From Halomonas halmophila (GTDB taxonomy: Bacteria > Pseudomonadota > Gammaproteobacteria > Pseudomonadales > Halomonadaceae), in assembly GCF_006540005.1 (NCBI RefSeq), contig NZ_BJOC01000021.1, forward strand, positions 62,001-126,000: 64,000 nt of DNA, written 5' to 3'. The notes beneath the pieces were generated by a model. That model did no database searches and was not told the origin of the DNA. It saw nothing but the letters and a program-made list of their open reading frames with translations. Made by a program: the position numbers and the translations under genes. Positions 36,862 to 46,883 of this stretch are shown piece after piece; position 1 is the first letter of the stretch, and every line of letters begins with the position of its first letter.

Positions 36862-38091
36862 TCAGCGCATATGTTCCTGCATCAGCCCGGCCAGGGTTTC
36901 AGCGGCATTGTCGGCCGTGGTATCCAAACGCACCAGCAGACGACGCTCCTCTTCGGTGAAGGCATCGAAGAGGCTGCACTGCTGTTCCAGCACACCCAGG
37001 CTCTCTTCGGTCGCCACTGACTGCCGCGTAGCCCGCTTGGCAATGCGCCGGCGCAGCGTGGCGTCATCGACCTCGAAATGGATCAGCAACACCGGAAGGC
37101 CGCGGGCCTCGGCCTGATGGCGCAGCAGGTCACGCTGCTCCCGCTGGAGACAGGTACTGTCGACGCAGACCGGCAGACCGGCATCCAGCAGCGCGCCGGC
37201 GCAGCGGGCCAGGCGCTGATAGGTTGCCTCGGTCGCCGTCCGTGAAAACATGTCCACATCCGGTTGCGGGCTCTCCTCCTGTGGATAAACATCGTACAGA
37301 CGACGACGCTCGGCGGACGAACACACGCGAATGGCGCCCAGCCGCTCCACCAGGGTGCGCGTGAAACGGCTCTTGCCGCTCCCCGAGACACCGACCCCGA
37401 TCACCAGGGGCGGGAAGCGAAATTCGGTATACTGCTCGGCCAGGGCGATATAACGCCGAAAATCGCTCATCGTCTCGGCCAGCAATGCCGGCTGTTCCTC
37501 GTCCCCGGCATCGCTGAAACGCCGCAGGACACGACGCGCCCCGGATAATGCCTCGATCACCTGGAAGACCGGCAAGAGTCGCGGCAACTCGTAATCGCCC
37601 GTCAGGCGCAGATAGCCATCCAGTGCCTGAAAGGCGAGGCGACGCTCATCACGGACTTCCAGGCCGACCAGCAGGGAGGCCAGATCGCTCGCCGCATCCA
37701 GCGGCCCCTCTGGGCCCGCGCCCGCAAGATCCCGATCAATGGCATTGGCCATCAGGACCCGGCCGTCATCGATCAAGCGACTCTCCGCATGAGCCCTGGC
37801 CCAACTGGCCGGCAAGAGCCCGGTGCAGCGCGCCTGTAGCACAGGTTCGAGACGCGCGATGTTTTCCTCCAGCCAGCGTTCGAGATCGGCCACCCGTTGG
37901 CGATCCTCTTCACCGTGCAGCAGTGAACCCAGGGCCTGGAGCTCTGCCTGACTGCGGTCGCGAATCAACTGCGCGGCCGATGCCTCGTCCACCGTGCCCT
38001 GTTGTGCATGCCAGGCATGCAAGGCGGCAATCAGTGACGCAAGGTCGAAATCCGCCTCCCGCGGCAGGGTGTCGTGCGGTTGCTGGCTCAT
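36862..38091 (-). CDS. ATP-binding protein with a P-loop kinase domain and a degenerate aminoglycoside-phosphotransferase-like half
   Basis: 409 residues. The C-terminal part (about 228-409) is a P-loop kinase domain: Walker A GVSGSGKS at 234-241, VCVDSTCLQREQRDLL and LIHFEVDDATLRRRI. The N-terminal part aligns by eye with the second half of APH-type domains found in similar APH/AAA fusion proteins (LEVRDERRLAFQALDGYLRL, TGDYELPRLLPVFQVIEAL). The catalytic HGDLHLGN and DCIEF blocks of the fusion family are replaced by ARAHAESR and ANAIDRD, and the usual N-lobe is missing. The kinase half looks intact and the APH half looks inactive. The true substrate is unknown. It lies 26 bases upstream of the hemL 3' end. 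Confidence 0.7.
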   Translation of the reverse strand: MSQQPHDTLPREADFDLASLIAALHAWHAQQGTVDEASAAQLIRDRSQAELQALGSLLHGEEDRQRVADLERWLEENIARLEPVLQARCTGLLPASWARAHAESRLIDDGRVLMANAIDRDLAGAGPEGPLDAASDLASLLVGLEVRDERRLAFQALDGYLRLTGDYELPRLLPVFQVIEALSGARRVLRRFSDAGDEEQPALLAETMSDFRRYIALAEQYTEFRFPPLVIGVGVSGSGKSRFTRTLVERLGAIRVCSSAERRRLYDVYPQEESPQPDVDMFSRTATEATYQRLARCAGALLDAGLPVCVDSTCLQREQRDLLRHQAEARGLPVLLIHFEVDDATLRRRIAKRATRQSVATEESLGVLEQQCSLFDAFTEEERRLLVRLDTTADNAAETLAGLMQEHMR

Positions 38092-38117
38092 TACCGATCT
38101 CCTTGCAGTAACGCCCT

Positions 38118-39407
38118 TCAGGCCTGATTCATCGACGCAAACACCGTTTCGGCGGCATCCAGGGTCGCCTGGATATCCTCGGGAGCATGCGCGCTGGACA
38201 TGAAGCCGGCCTCGAATGCCGACGGTGCCAGGTAGATCCCCTGGTCGAGCATGGCGGAAAAGAAGCGGCGGAAGGCATCGCCATCACAGGCCGTGGCCTG
38301 GGCAAAATTGTCCACCCGGCTCTGTCCGGTGAAGAAGATGCCGAACATGCCCCCAGCCTGCTGGGTGATCATGTCGATACCCGCAGCATCGGCACGCGTC
38401 TGCAGACCTTCGCACAACGTTGCGGCACGCTGGGACAGGGCATCATGGAAGCCGGGTTCACGCACCTTGTTGAGCAGGGCAATGCCCGCCGCCATGGCCA
38501 GAGGGTTACCCGCCAGGGTGCCGGCCTGATAGATCGGTCCCAGCGGCGAGATGTTTTCCATGATCGAGCGGCGGCCGCCGAAAGCCCCCACGGGCATGCC
38601 GCCACCGACGATCTTGCCCAGGCAGGTCAGGTCCGGGGTAACGCCATAATGTGCCTGGGCGCCGCCCATGGCGACGCGAAAGCCGGTCATGACCTCATCG
38701 AAGATCAACACGCTCTCATGACGATCACAGACCCGCCGCAAGGTTTCGAGAAAGTCCGGCTGGGGCGGTATGCAATTCATGTTGCCGGCCACCGGCTCGA
38801 CGATGATGCAGGCGATCTGGTCGCCGATTTCCTCGAAACAGGCCTCCACGGCATCCGGATCATTATACGACAGCGTGATGGTATGTTCGGCCAGCGATGC
38901 CGGCACGCCGGGCGAGCTCGGCTCACCATGGGTCACGGCTCCCGAGCCCGCCTTGACCAGCAGGGAGTCGGTATGACCATGGTAATTGCCCTCGAACTTG
39001 ACGATCTTGTCGCGTCCCGTGTAGCCGCGGGCCAGTCGCACAGCGGACATGGTGGCCTCGGTGCCGGAATTGACCATGCGCACCATGTCCATGCTGGGGA
39101 TCATCTCGCAGATCAGGTCGGCCATGTCGGTCTCGATGGCCGTCGGCGTGCCGAAGGACAGGCCATCATCGAGACGCTCGCGCACCGCGCCCAGCACATC
39201 GGGATCGGCGTGACCGGTGATCATCGGCCCCCAGGAGCCCACATAATCGATATAACGCTTGCCTTCCACATCGAATAGATACGCTCCCTGGGCACGCTCC
39301 ATGAAAACCGGGGAACGGTCCATGCCCTTGAAGGCACGCACCGGCGAATTGACACCGCCGGGAATGCGTCGACAGGCCCGTTCGAAGAGCTGCGCTGATG
39401 TGGTCAT
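38118..39407 (-). CDS. hemL: Glutamate-1-semialdehyde 2,1-aminomutase
   Basis: PLP enzyme forming 5-aminolevulinate in the C5 heme pathway. 429 residues (E. coli 426). It has [12 protein letters not shown] near the N-terminus, [30 protein letters not shown] and the PLP lysine in [17 protein letters not shown], then [15 protein letters not shown]. hemJ and hemW are close by, so several heme genes gather here, although not in one operon. A perfect DnaA box (39478-39486) lies about 70 bases upstream of the start. Confidence 0.97.
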   Translation of the reverse strand: MTTSAQLFERACRRIPGGVNSPVRAFKGMDRSPVFMERAQGAYLFDVEGKRYIDYVGSWGPMITGHADPDVLGAVRERLDDGLSFGTPTAIETDMADLICEMIPSMDMVRMVNSGTEATMSAVRLARGYTGRDKIVKFEGNYHGHTDSLLVKAGSGAVTHGEPSSPGVPASLAEHTITLSYNDPDAVEACFEEIGDQIACIIVEPVAGNMNCIPPQPDFLETLRRVCDRHESVLIFDEVMTGFRVAMGGAQAHYGVTPDLTCLGKIVGGGMPVGAFGGRRSIMENISPLGPIYQAGTLAGNPLAMAAGIALLNKVREPGFHDALSQRAATLCEGLQTRADAAGIDMITQQAGGMFGIFFTGQSRVDNFAQATACDGDAFRRFFSAMLDQGIYLAPSAFEAGFMSSAHAPEDIQATLDAAETVFASMNQA

Positions 39408-39586
39408 GTCAACCTCTTGTCCTGTTGAGGGAAAGCTCTGGATGATGCTGGAGGCAGGAAACTGACGGCCTCCAGCTTGTGGATAATTCGTTGGATAAAC
39501 TTTTGACGAGCAGTGATCGACCGGTGAACAGCGTCGAAGTGGTCGCCATCATCCCGCCAATGCTGCTTCGGCACACTCGTTCAGTA

Positions 39587-40399
39587 TTACATACCTGGCC
39601 CGTTCCAGTAGCGCCGCGGCAGACACTGATCGTCTCCCGGGCACCAGCCGTGCGACAGCGCCTCCCAGGTAAAGGCCTGAGCCTGCTCGCAGGCGGCAAC
39701 CATGGAGTCCCCCAGCGCCAGCCGAGCCGCCAGCGCCGAGGCCAGGGTGCATCCCGAGCCATGGAAGACCGCCGGCAAGCGTGGCCACTCCCACTGCCGA
39801 TCACCATCCGGTGTATGCAGGGTGTGGACAACCTTGTCATCGGCGTCCGCCGCATCGGTGCCGGTAACCAGCACCGCCTGGCAGCCCTGGCGCATCAGGC
39901 TGACTGCCCTGTCGGTCTCATCCCGACATACCGCCTCGGCCAGACGCTGCAGCTCGAGATGATTGGGCGTCAGGATATCCACAAGGGGAAGCAGGCGCGA
40001 CGCGTACGCCGCCGCCAGGGCATCCGTGGATAACTCACGACCACCGCCTGCCTTGAGGATCGGATCGGCCACCACCGGCACTCCGGGCCGACGCCGGACG
40101 ATGTCCGCCACCGCCTCCAGGCTCGCGACATCGCTCAGCAGACCGATCTTGATGGCATCGATCTCGATACCCGCCAGCCCGTCGGCCATCTCGCTGACCA
40201 GTTCGCCGGCCACCGGCTGCACGCGGCTGACATCGCGGCAATTCTGTACCGTCATCGCCGTGGGAATCGTCAACGCCCAGCCGCCACAGGCACCGATGGC
40301 CTCGGCGTCGGCAATGATACCGGCGCCGCCGGTGGGATCGTGCCCCCCCAGGGCCAGAATTACCGGCAGGTGTCGATTGAAGGTCAAGGACGGCGTCAT
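39587..40399 (-). CDS. thiD: Hydroxymethylpyrimidine / phosphomethylpyrimidine kinase
   Basis: Phosphorylates HMP twice for thiamine synthesis. 270 residues of ribokinase fold: ALGGHDPTGGAGIIADAEAI at the N-terminus, AIKIGLLSD, VVADPILKAGGG, LTPNHLELQRLA and the anion hole FHGSGCTLASALAARLALG. The ATG shares one base with the hemJ stop (TGATG), so translation is probably coupled to hemJ. No TPP riboswitch is visible upstream, which fits a downstream operon position. Confidence 0.93.
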   Translation of the reverse strand: MTPSLTFNRHLPVILALGGHDPTGGAGIIADAEAIGACGGWALTIPTAMTVQNCRDVSRVQPVAGELVSEMADGLAGIEIDAIKIGLLSDVASLEAVADIVRRRPGVPVVADPILKAGGGRELSTDALAAAYASRLLPLVDILTPNHLELQRLAEAVCRDETDRAVSLMRQGCQAVLVTGTDAADADDKVVHTLHTPDGDRQWEWPRLPAVFHGSGCTLASALAARLALGDSMVAACEQAQAFTWEALSHGWCPGDDQCLPRRYWNGPGM

Positions 40400-40830
40400 C
40401 AGAACGGCTTGAGCACGGCCAGCAGGATGATCCCCAGCAGGGCGATCACGGGCAGTTCATTGAAGATGCGGAAATATCTCGAGCTGCGCTGGCAGCGCTC
40501 GGCGGCAAACTGCTTGAGATAGATCAGGCATACATGATGATACGCCACCAGCAGGGCCACCAGGGTCAGCTTGATGTGCATCCAGCCCTGACTCAGCCAG
40601 CCGGGTACCAGATAGAGCATCAGGCCACCGAAGATCAGCACCGCCACCATCGAGGGCATCATGATGCCCCGATACAGCTTGCGCTCCATGGTGGTGAAAT
40701 ACGCCATGGCCTGCCGGTCGTCCTGATCCCGCGCCGTGGCATGGTATACATAGAGGCGCGGCAGATAGAACATCGCCGCAAACCAGGTCACCATGGCAAT
40801 CAGGTGAAAGGCCTTGATCCAGAGATACAT
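40399..40830 (-). CDS. hemJ: Protoporphyrinogen IX oxidase HemJ
   Basis: A small four-helix membrane protein (143 residues) that oxidises protoporphyrinogen IX in heme synthesis where HemG/HemY are absent. MYLWIKAFHLIAMVTWFAAM carries the essential histidine in helix 1; YLPRLYVYHA, MHIKLTLVALLVAYHH and RYFRIFNELPVIALL follow. GAGGAG before the ATG at 40830 fixes the start; an extension of 4 codons was rejected. It is 8 bases after the ClC gene, probably in one leftward unit clc-hemJ-thiD. Confidence 0.9.
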   Translation of the reverse strand: MYLWIKAFHLIAMVTWFAAMFYLPRLYVYHATARDQDDRQAMAYFTTMERKLYRGIMMPSMVAVLIFGGLMLYLVPGWLSQGWMHIKLTLVALLVAYHHVCLIYLKQFAAERCQRSSRYFRIFNELPVIALLGIILLAVLKPF

Positions 40831-40838
40831 GTCACTCC

Positions 40839-42662
40839 TCACGTATTGCGAAAGCGGTAATAGCGCTCGATGGCATCGCGGGTAATGATACCCGAGATGC
40901 GCTGCTTGCCGGGACGATGGCCGTGTTGCACGTAGAGCGCATCGACATGCTTGGTATTGAGCCGATCGAAGGCCTCGGACAGAGTCGCCTGCAGATGGAT
41001 GGGCGCCAGGTCCAGGCGCTTGCCAGGAATCTCCAGCAGGTCCATCTTGCCATCCTTGCCGATATTGTCATCGTCATCATGCTCCAGCATCCAGCGCGCC
41101 AGGGACGCCGCCTTGAGGGCCAGGGTCGGCTTGTCATCGCGAGTGCGCTCGATGACCACCCATTCGGGCTTGTCGTCCAGCAGGGCACTGGCCTCGGCAC
41201 GCGTCACGCGGCGCGGCGAGCGAACCAGGGCGCGCTCCATGACCGCCGGCACCGAGACGCGTGACAGAGCCTGCATCAAGGGCTGCTGCAAGGGATGGAG
41301 TCCATGGCGGGTAACACTCACGAAAAAACCATCACAGCCACACAGCTGGCGTGACGTCAGGCCTGCCACCACCACAGCGAGCATGCCCGGCAGAATCATG
41401 CCCGGATTGTGCGTCAGCTCGAGCAGTGCCATCAGCGCCGCCAGCGGTGCCTGCAGGACGGCTCCCATCATGGCCGCCATGCCCAGCATGGCATACACCT
41501 CGGGGCCGGCCGCGACCTCCGGCAACCACCAGCCGCCGAACAGGCCACACAGGGCGCCGGCGGCACCCCCGGCCACCAGCACCGGACCAATGATGCTCAC
41601 CGGGATGCCGCAGGCCACCGCCAGGGCCGTCAGCACCAGCTTGCCGAAGGCCAGGGCAATCAATACGTCCAGGGTGATCGAACCATTCAGGATGCTGCCC
41701 AGGCTGTCATACCCCATGCCCTGTACCTGGGGATACCACCAGGCCACGCCACCGACCAGGCCAGCAACCAGGGCCAGGCGTGCCGCAAAGGGGAGACGTT
41801 TCATGACATTGCACGAGCGCGCCAGCTTGACGAAGCCTCCCGCCATCAGACCGATCGCCAGTGCACTCAGCACGATCCAGGGCAGGTTGTACAACGACTC
41901 CAGCTCGACACCGCTCATCTGGAAGGGACGCACGCTTCCATAGGCCATCTGTGCCACCAGGGCACCGATGGTAGAGGCCAGGATCACCGGCATGAAACCG
42001 ATCAGCGTGTATTCCATGATCACCACTTCCATGGCGAAGATGACGCCGGCAATCGGCGTGTTGAATGACGCCGAAATGCCCGCGGCCGTGCCGCACCCCA
42101 CCAGCACGCGCAGGCTGTTGTGGGGCAGCCTCAGGCGTTCACCCAGGCCGCTCGACGCCGCCGCACCGAGATGAATGGCCGGGCCTTCGCGGCCCGCGGA
42201 AAGCCCACCGAGCACCGAGATCAACCCGACCCACCATTGCGTGAACCAGTTGCGCAACGGAAAGCGACCCTGATGGTAAGTCAATCGCTCGATGACATGG
42301 GCCACCCCGATCTGGCGCGCGGCAGGGGGCTGATAATGCATCCACAGGCCAATCAGGATCACCGCCAGCACCGGCAGCGAGGATCTGAGCCAGGGGGAGA
42401 GCGTCTCGAAGGCTTCAGGATCGGCATCCGGCATGAAGGCCATGGCACCGATTTCCAGCATCATGCGGAAGCCGACCATCAGACCGCCGGTGATCAGGCC
42501 AGAAAAAATGCCCAGCACGCACAGCTGCGGCAGGCCATCGACACTGGCCAGACGGCGGCGAAAGCCATCGAGCGAAAAAAAACGAAACCGGCGTCGTGAC
42601 AAGAAGACCGTCCTCTGGAACCAGACAATTTCCCGGACATCCCTGCTCCAGCAGAAGCCCAC
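40839..42662 (-). CDS. ClC-family chloride channel/transporter, ClcB-like, with CBS region
   Basis: 607 residues: about ten or more membrane segments (about 45-440) and a cytoplasmic C-terminal CBS region (about 460-607). GREGPAIH carries the external gating glutamate. After [16 protein letters not shown] the proton glutamate of E. coli ClcA (E203) is a valine, as in E. coli ClcB. The GSGIP motif is not conserved (QIGVAH) and GxFxP reads SIIGP. A channel or altered exchanger is therefore possible. The start is a GTG at 42660-42662 with no clear ribosome site, and the basic first 40 residues make the start uncertain. In a halophile a role in anion balance or acid stress is plausible (inference). 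Confidence 0.85.
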   Translation of the reverse strand: MGFCWSRDVREIVWFQRTVFLSRRRFRFFSLDGFRRRLASVDGLPQLCVLGIFSGLITGGLMVGFRMMLEIGAMAFMPDADPEAFETLSPWLRSSLPVLAVILIGLWMHYQPPAARQIGVAHVIERLTYHQGRFPLRNWFTQWWVGLISVLGGLSAGREGPAIHLGAAASSGLGERLRLPHNSLRVLVGCGTAAGISASFNTPIAGVIFAMEVVIMEYTLIGFMPVILASTIGALVAQMAYGSVRPFQMSGVELESLYNLPWIVLSALAIGLMAGGFVKLARSCNVMKRLPFAARLALVAGLVGGVAWWYPQVQGMGYDSLGSILNGSITLDVLIALAFGKLVLTALAVACGIPVSIIGPVLVAGGAAGALCGLFGGWWLPEVAAGPEVYAMLGMAAMMGAVLQAPLAALMALLELTHNPGMILPGMLAVVVAGLTSRQLCGCDGFFVSVTRHGLHPLQQPLMQALSRVSVPAVMERALVRSPRRVTRAEASALLDDKPEWVVIERTRDDKPTLALKAASLARWMLEHDDDDNIGKDGKMDLLEIPGKRLDLAPIHLQATLSEAFDRLNTKHVDALYVQHGHRPGKQRISGIITRDAIERYYRFRNT

Positions 42663-42738
42663 AGGGTGGGTAGGACCCGCCCGACTTGTGTATCATATCC
42701 TTTTAAAAGGTCCCAGCGTTCCTGATGAGGAGTCCAAC

Positions 42739-43773
42739 GTGATCAAGGTCGGAATCGTCGGCGGCACCGGCTATACCGGAGTCGAGCTGCTCAGGCTGCT
42801 GGCGCGTCACCCGGATGTCAGTGTCGAGGCCATCACCTCGCGCAGTGAAGCCGGCCTGGCGGTCAGCGAACTGTATCCCAATCTGCGGGGGCATTACGCC
42901 GACCTGCGTTTCAGCAACCCCGACCCCGAACGACTGGGTGCTTGTGACGCCGTCTTCTTCGCCACACCACATGGCGTAGCCCATGCCCTGGCGGGCGACC
43001 TGCTCGAACGAGGCACGCGCGTCATCGACCTGTCGGCCGACTTCCGCCTGCGCGATGCCGATGAATGGGCGGCGTGGTATGGCCAGTCTCATGGTGCCCC
43101 GAAACTCCTCGCGGAAGCGGTCTACGGCTTACCGGAAACCAACCGCGAGCGCATTCGCGGGGCACGCCTGGTCGCCGTGCCCGGCTGTTACCCGACGGCC
43201 GTGCAACTCGGCCTGCTGCCACTGCTGGAAAGCGCCTCGATCGATGCCAACCACCTGATCGCCGACTGCAAATCCGGCGTCACCGGCGCCGGGCGTGGGG
43301 CCAAGGTTGGCTCACTGCTGGCCGAGGCCAGCGAATCGATGAAATCCTATGGTGCCTCCGGTCATCGCCACCTGCCGGAAATCCGCCAGGGCCTGGGCGA
43401 TGCCTTCGGCGAGCGGGTCGGCCTGACCTTCGTGCCCCATCTGACCCCGATGATCCGCGGCATCCATGCCACGCTCTATGGCCGGTTGCAGGGCGATGTC
43501 GCGGATCTCCAGGCACTCTTCGAACAGCGCTTCGCCGACGAACCCTTCGTCGACGTCATGCCGCCCGGCAGTCACCCGGAAACCCGCAGCGTCAAGGGCG
43601 CCAACATGTGCCGCATCGCCGTGCACCGCCCGGTAGATAGCGACACCGTGGTGGTCCTCTCGGTCATCGACAACCTGGTCAAGGGCGCCTCGGGTCAGGC
43701 GATACACAATCTCAACCTGATGTTCGACTGCGTCGAGACCGCCGGCCTCGACGCCCCGGCCATGATGCCCTAG
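42739..43773 (+). CDS. argC: N-acetyl-gamma-glutamyl-phosphate reductase
   Basis: NADPH-dependent third step of arginine synthesis. 344 residues from GTG, with GAGGAG 6 bases upstream; the long upstream frame is a shadow of the ClC gene. [18 protein letters not shown] is the Rossmann motif and [19 protein letters not shown] holds the catalytic cysteine. [11 protein letters not shown] and [14 protein letters not shown] complete the family pattern. It is divergent from the ClC gene; erpA follows with its own promoter. Confidence 0.96.
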   Translation: MIKVGIVGGTGYTGVELLRLLARHPDVSVEAITSRSEAGLAVSELYPNLRGHYADLRFSNPDPERLGACDAVFFATPHGVAHALAGDLLERGTRVIDLSADFRLRDADEWAAWYGQSHGAPKLLAEAVYGLPETNRERIRGARLVAVPGCYPTAVQLGLLPLLESASIDANHLIADCKSGVTGAGRGAKVGSLLAEASESMKSYGASGHRHLPEIRQGLGDAFGERVGLTFVPHLTPMIRGIHATLYGRLQGDVADLQALFEQRFADEPFVDVMPPGSHPETRSVKGANMCRIAVHRPVDSDTVVVLSVIDNLVKGASGQAIHNLNLMFDCVETAGLDAPAMMP

Positions 43774-43783
43774 CCCCCACACA

Positions 43784-43817
43784 ATAGTTGACCTTTTTAC
43801 TGGGTGGTGTGGATAAT
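43784..43817 (+). promoter_or_regulatory. erpA promoter with IscR type 1-like site and DnaA box
   Basis: ATAGTTGACCTTTTTACTGG (43784-43803) closely follows the E. coli iscR operator ATAGTTGACCAATTTACTCG (from memory). TTGACC (43788-43793) is the -35, followed by an 18-base spacer and GATAAT (43812-43817). Cluster-loaded IscR bound here would block the promoter, so erpA should rise when Fe-S clusters are scarce. A perfect DnaA box (TGTGGATAA, 43808-43816) overlaps the -10. Confidence 0.7.
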
Positions 43818-43857
43818 TGTCATATATTCACCTTCAAAGACGACGGGGAGGTCGCCC

Positions 43858-44211
43858 ATGAGTGGTGTAGCATCCTTTGTTCCTACCCCGCTGTTGCTGT
43901 CCGACAGCGCCAAGGCACGCATCAGAGGCCTGGTCGAGGAAGAGGGCAACCAGGCACTCAAGCTGCGGGTCTATGTGACCGGCGGAGGTTGTTCCGGCTT
44001 TCAGTACGGCTTCGATTTTGCCGACTCGGTCGCCGAAGACGACACCCTGGTCGAGTTCGACGACGTGGCCCTGGTCGTCGATCCGCTGTCCTACCAGTAT
44101 CTGGTCGGTTCAACGGTCGACTTCGAGGAAGGCCTGGCCGGTGCACGTTTCATGATCCAGAACCCCAATGCCACCACCACCTGTGGCTGCGGCGCCTCCT
44201 TCATGGTCTGA
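43858..44211 (+). CDS. erpA: Iron-sulfur cluster insertion protein ErpA
   Basis: A-type carrier that delivers Fe-S clusters to apoproteins, including isoprenoid synthesis enzymes. 117 residues from the ATG at 43858 with GGGGAGG upstream. The three cluster cysteines are in [11 protein letters not shown] and [25 protein letters not shown] precedes the last pair. The 18-codon frame extension is rejected. Regulated through the IscR-type site upstream. Confidence 0.95.
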   Translation: MSGVASFVPTPLLLSDSAKARIRGLVEEEGNQALKLRVYVTGGGCSGFQYGFDFADSVAEDDTLVEFDDVALVVDPLSYQYLVGSTVDFEEGLAGARFMIQNPNATTTCGCGASFMV

Positions 44212-44332
44212 CCCACCGCGCCGGAACGTTGAACCGGCGCTGACAAGGCTTCCCACCCTGACTTGACGCCTTCATGACAACTCGCCATGGTGGATACGTA
44301 TTCCACAACAATTGCTCCACATGGGGAAACGT

Positions 44333-45103
44333 ATGAAACGTCAATTGCAGGCGGTATCACTGGCGACTTGTATCGGTTTGGCTCTGAGCACTTCGGGCAT
44401 GGCGATTGCTCAGGATGAAACGCTCAACGTGGCCACCGATCCAAGCTTCGTGCCCTTCGAGATGATGGACCAGGAAACCGGTGAAATGGTCGGTTTCGAC
44501 ATGGACATCATTCAGGAAGTCTCCGAACGCGCCGGTTTCGACTACAACCTCAAGACCATGGCCTTCAACGGCATCATCCCCGCCGTGCAAACGGGTAATG
44601 TCGATATCGCCATCGCCGGCATCACCATCACCGATGAGCGAGCCGAAGTCGTCGACTTCTCCGATCCCTACTACGACAGTGGTCTCAAGCTGCTGGTCAA
44701 CGCCGATGATGACAGCATCAAGACCGTCGAGGACCTGGAAGGCAAGTCCGTCGGCACCAAGATCGGCTCCACCAGCTACAACTACCTCCAGGAAAACCTC
44801 GGCGACAGCGCCGACATCACGCCCTATCCGGGCACCAGCGACATGTACATGGCGCTGCTCGGCGGCAGTGTCGATGCTGTCTTCTATGACGCCCCCAACG
44901 TCGGCTACTTCTCCCAGACCAAGGGGGAAGGCAAGGTCAAGACCGTTGGCCCGCTCTATGAAGGTCAACAATACGGCCTGGCGATTGTCGAGGGCAGCAA
45001 ATGGGTCGAGCCCATCAACAAGGCCCTGGCGTCCATGAAGAAGGATGGCACCTACGACGAAATCCACGACAAGTGGTTCGGTTCTTCCTCCAGCGAGGAA
45101 TGA
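44333..45103 (+). CDS. Amino-acid ABC transporter, periplasmic substrate-binding protein (GlnH-like)
   Basis: 256 residues from the ATG at 44333 (GGGGA upstream; an ATG 4 codons earlier is also possible). A signal peptide with likely cleavage after AIA (about 26) precedes the PBP type 2 fold: VATDPSFVPFEMMD, GFDMDIIQEV, DIAIAGITITDERAEVVDFS with the ligand-binding arginine, and GTSDMYMALLGGSVDAVFYD. It resembles GlnH, so glutamine or another polar amino acid is likely. First gene of the three-gene transporter unit. Confidence 0.9.
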   Translation: MKRQLQAVSLATCIGLALSTSGMAIAQDETLNVATDPSFVPFEMMDQETGEMVGFDMDIIQEVSERAGFDYNLKTMAFNGIIPAVQTGNVDIAIAGITITDERAEVVDFSDPYYDSGLKLLVNADDDSIKTVEDLEGKSVGTKIGSTSYNYLQENLGDSADITPYPGTSDMYMALLGGSVDAVFYDAPNVGYFSQTKGEGKVKTVGPLYEGQQYGLAIVEGSKWVEPINKALASMKKDGTYDEIHDKWFGSSSSEE

Positions 45104-45122
45104 TACAGACGTCATGCAGATC

Positions 45123-45152
45123 ATGGGGTCGGGTCCACGGACCCGGCCCCAT
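45123..45152 (+). terminator. Hairpin between binding-protein and permease genes
   Basis: A 14-bp imperfect stem (ATGGGG, G-U, CGGGTCC and complement) with no T run. It is typical of the intergenic hairpins that stabilise the binding-protein mRNA and lower expression of the permease genes. Confidence 0.55.
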
Positions 45153-45329
45153 TGCGTTGCAGACATTACTCATCAGAGACACCCTGACCCATCCCGTGAG
45201 CGAAGGAAATCGCTCGCTGTCGGCGTTTCAGCGTCGTGCCGGCGGCGATGAAACCCAGTATTCCATCCTCAGCACTCGGCCAGCAGGGTCAGGGTATTTC
45301 CGACTAGAACGCTGAAAGGGAGACCCACT

Positions 45330-45995
45330 GTGGACTTTCAATTCGACTGGCAGGCCGCTTTCGCCTCCATTCCGCACCTGGCAACGGGTATTCCCTACAC
45401 CCTGCTGATTTCCTTCGGTGGCCTGGCCATCGGCTTCATCATCGGCATCATCTTTGGCTTGCTGCGGATCAGCCCAGCCAAGTGGCTACACATCCCGGCC
45501 ATTACCTATATCGAGATCTTTCGCGGTACTCCGGTTCTGGTTCAGGTCCTGTTCATCTTCTACGGCCTGCCGCAGATCCTGGGGGGGCCCATCAATGCCC
45601 TGGTGGCCGGTATTGCCGCCATTGCCGTCAACTCCGGGGCCTATATCTCGGAAATCGTGCGTGGTGGCGTGCAATCCGTGGAGCGCGGTCAGCGCGAGGC
45701 AGGGCTTTCGCTGGGCCTGTCGCGGATTCAGACCTTCCGCTACATCATCTGGCCCCAGGCCTTCCGGCGCATGATTCCGTCGCTCGGCAACCAGGGCATC
45801 ATCAGCATCAAGGATACCTCGCTGTTCTCGGTCATCGGCGTCGGCGAACTCGTCCGCCAGGGACAGATCTACATCGCCACCACCTTCACCGCCCTGGAGG
45901 TCTACCTGATGGTTGCCCTGCTGTACCTGGCGATCACCCTGACCCTATCTTTTGCGCTGCGCATGCTCGAGCGCAAGGGCCTCGTCGGACAATAA
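45330..45995 (+). CDS. Amino-acid ABC transporter permease (GlnP-like)
   Basis: 221 residues from GTG with AGGGAG upstream. About five membrane helices. The PTLLISFGGLAIGF-type start and YIEIFRGTPVLVQVLFIFY are His/Glu/Gln/Arg/opine permease signatures. The ATPase-coupling EAA loop is EAGLSLGLSRIQTFRYIIWP, with the conserved glycine. Only one permease is encoded, so it probably works as a homodimer. It lies 12 bases before the ATPase gene. Confidence 0.92.
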   Translation: MDFQFDWQAAFASIPHLATGIPYTLLISFGGLAIGFIIGIIFGLLRISPAKWLHIPAITYIEIFRGTPVLVQVLFIFYGLPQILGGPINALVAGIAAIAVNSGAYISEIVRGGVQSVERGQREAGLSLGLSRIQTFRYIIWPQAFRRMIPSLGNQGIISIKDTSLFSVIGVGELVRQGQIYIATTFTALEVYLMVALLYLAITLTLSFALRMLERKGLVGQ

Positions 45996-46007
45996 GGAAG
46001 GCACCTC

Positions 46008-46781
46008 ATGAACCAGCAGAAGTCCAAGGCAGGCGCCGAGCCCATCGTGCGCATGAACAAGCTCAACAAGCATTTCGGCGACTTTCACGTGCTCCAGGAT
46101 ATCGACCTTAGGGTCGCCACCGGCGAGGTCGTCGTGGTCATCGGCGCCAGTGGTTCCGGCAAATCGACACTGATCCGCTGCGTCAACGGCCTGGAAGAAT
46201 TCCAGCAGGGCGAACTGGATGTCGACGACAGCCCCTTGCTGCCCTACGGCAAGGCCACTCAGGCCCTGCAGAAGATCCGCACCGAAGTTGGCATGGTCTT
46301 CCAGCAATTCAACCTCTTTCCGCACCTCAGCGTGCTCGACAACGTGATTCTGGCGCCCATGAAGGTGCGTGGTCAGGACCGCGAAACGGCGGTGGCGACC
46401 GGTGAACGCCTGCTCGAACGCGTGGGTATCAGCGACCAGATCCACAAATACCCCACCCAGCTCTCCGGCGGTCAACAACAGCGTGTTGCCCTGGCCCGCG
46501 CCCTGGCCATGGAACCGCGCCTGATGCTCTTCGATGAGCCCACCTCGGCGCTGGATCCCGAGATGATCGGTGAAGTCCTGGATGCCATGCGCGAGCTGGC
46601 CAACGACGGCATGACCATGATGATCGTTACCCACGAAATGGGCTTTGCCCGCGAGGTCGCCGACCGCGTGATCTTCATCGACAAGGGCCGCATCGTCGAG
46701 GAAGGCCCGCCCGAGACGATCTTCGATCAGCCTGTCGAGGCTGCCACCCAGAGTTTCCTTTCGAGGGTGCTCAAGCACTGA
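46008..46781 (+). CDS. Amino-acid ABC transporter ATP-binding protein (GlnQ-like)
   Basis: 257 residues: Walker [15 protein letters not shown]-loop [16 protein letters not shown], signature [16 protein letters not shown], Walker [15 protein letters not shown] and the switch histidine in [14 protein letters not shown]. Every catalytic motif is intact. It powers uptake with the permease and binding protein just upstream; the unit ends at the terminator at 46852. Confidence 0.95.
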   Translation: MNQQKSKAGAEPIVRMNKLNKHFGDFHVLQDIDLRVATGEVVVVIGASGSGKSTLIRCVNGLEEFQQGELDVDDSPLLPYGKATQALQKIRTEVGMVFQQFNLFPHLSVLDNVILAPMKVRGQDRETAVATGERLLERVGISDQIHKYPTQLSGGQQQRVALARALAMEPRLMLFDEPTSALDPEMIGEVLDAMRELANDGMTMMIVTHEMGFAREVADRVIFIDKGRIVEEGPPETIFDQPVEAATQSFLSRVLKH

Positions 46782-46851
46782 CCGTCGCGCACGTGCGGGA
46801 GGCATTTACCGCCTTCCAGGATCTCATCGAGTGCCAATCAGGCACTTCCAC

Positions 46852-46883
46852 AAGGCTCTGTCGTTATCGACAGGGCCTTTTTT
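46852..46883 (+). terminator. Intrinsic terminator of the ABC transporter operon
   Basis: A 12-bp stem (AAGGCTCTGTCG with its partner, one G-U) and a 4-base loop, leading into six T. Confidence 0.9.

Noticed and set aside
44290..44306. Near-palindrome GTGGATACGTATTCCAC upstream of the ABC transporter
   Set aside because: It has two offset mismatches and no known regulator pattern; kept only as a note.
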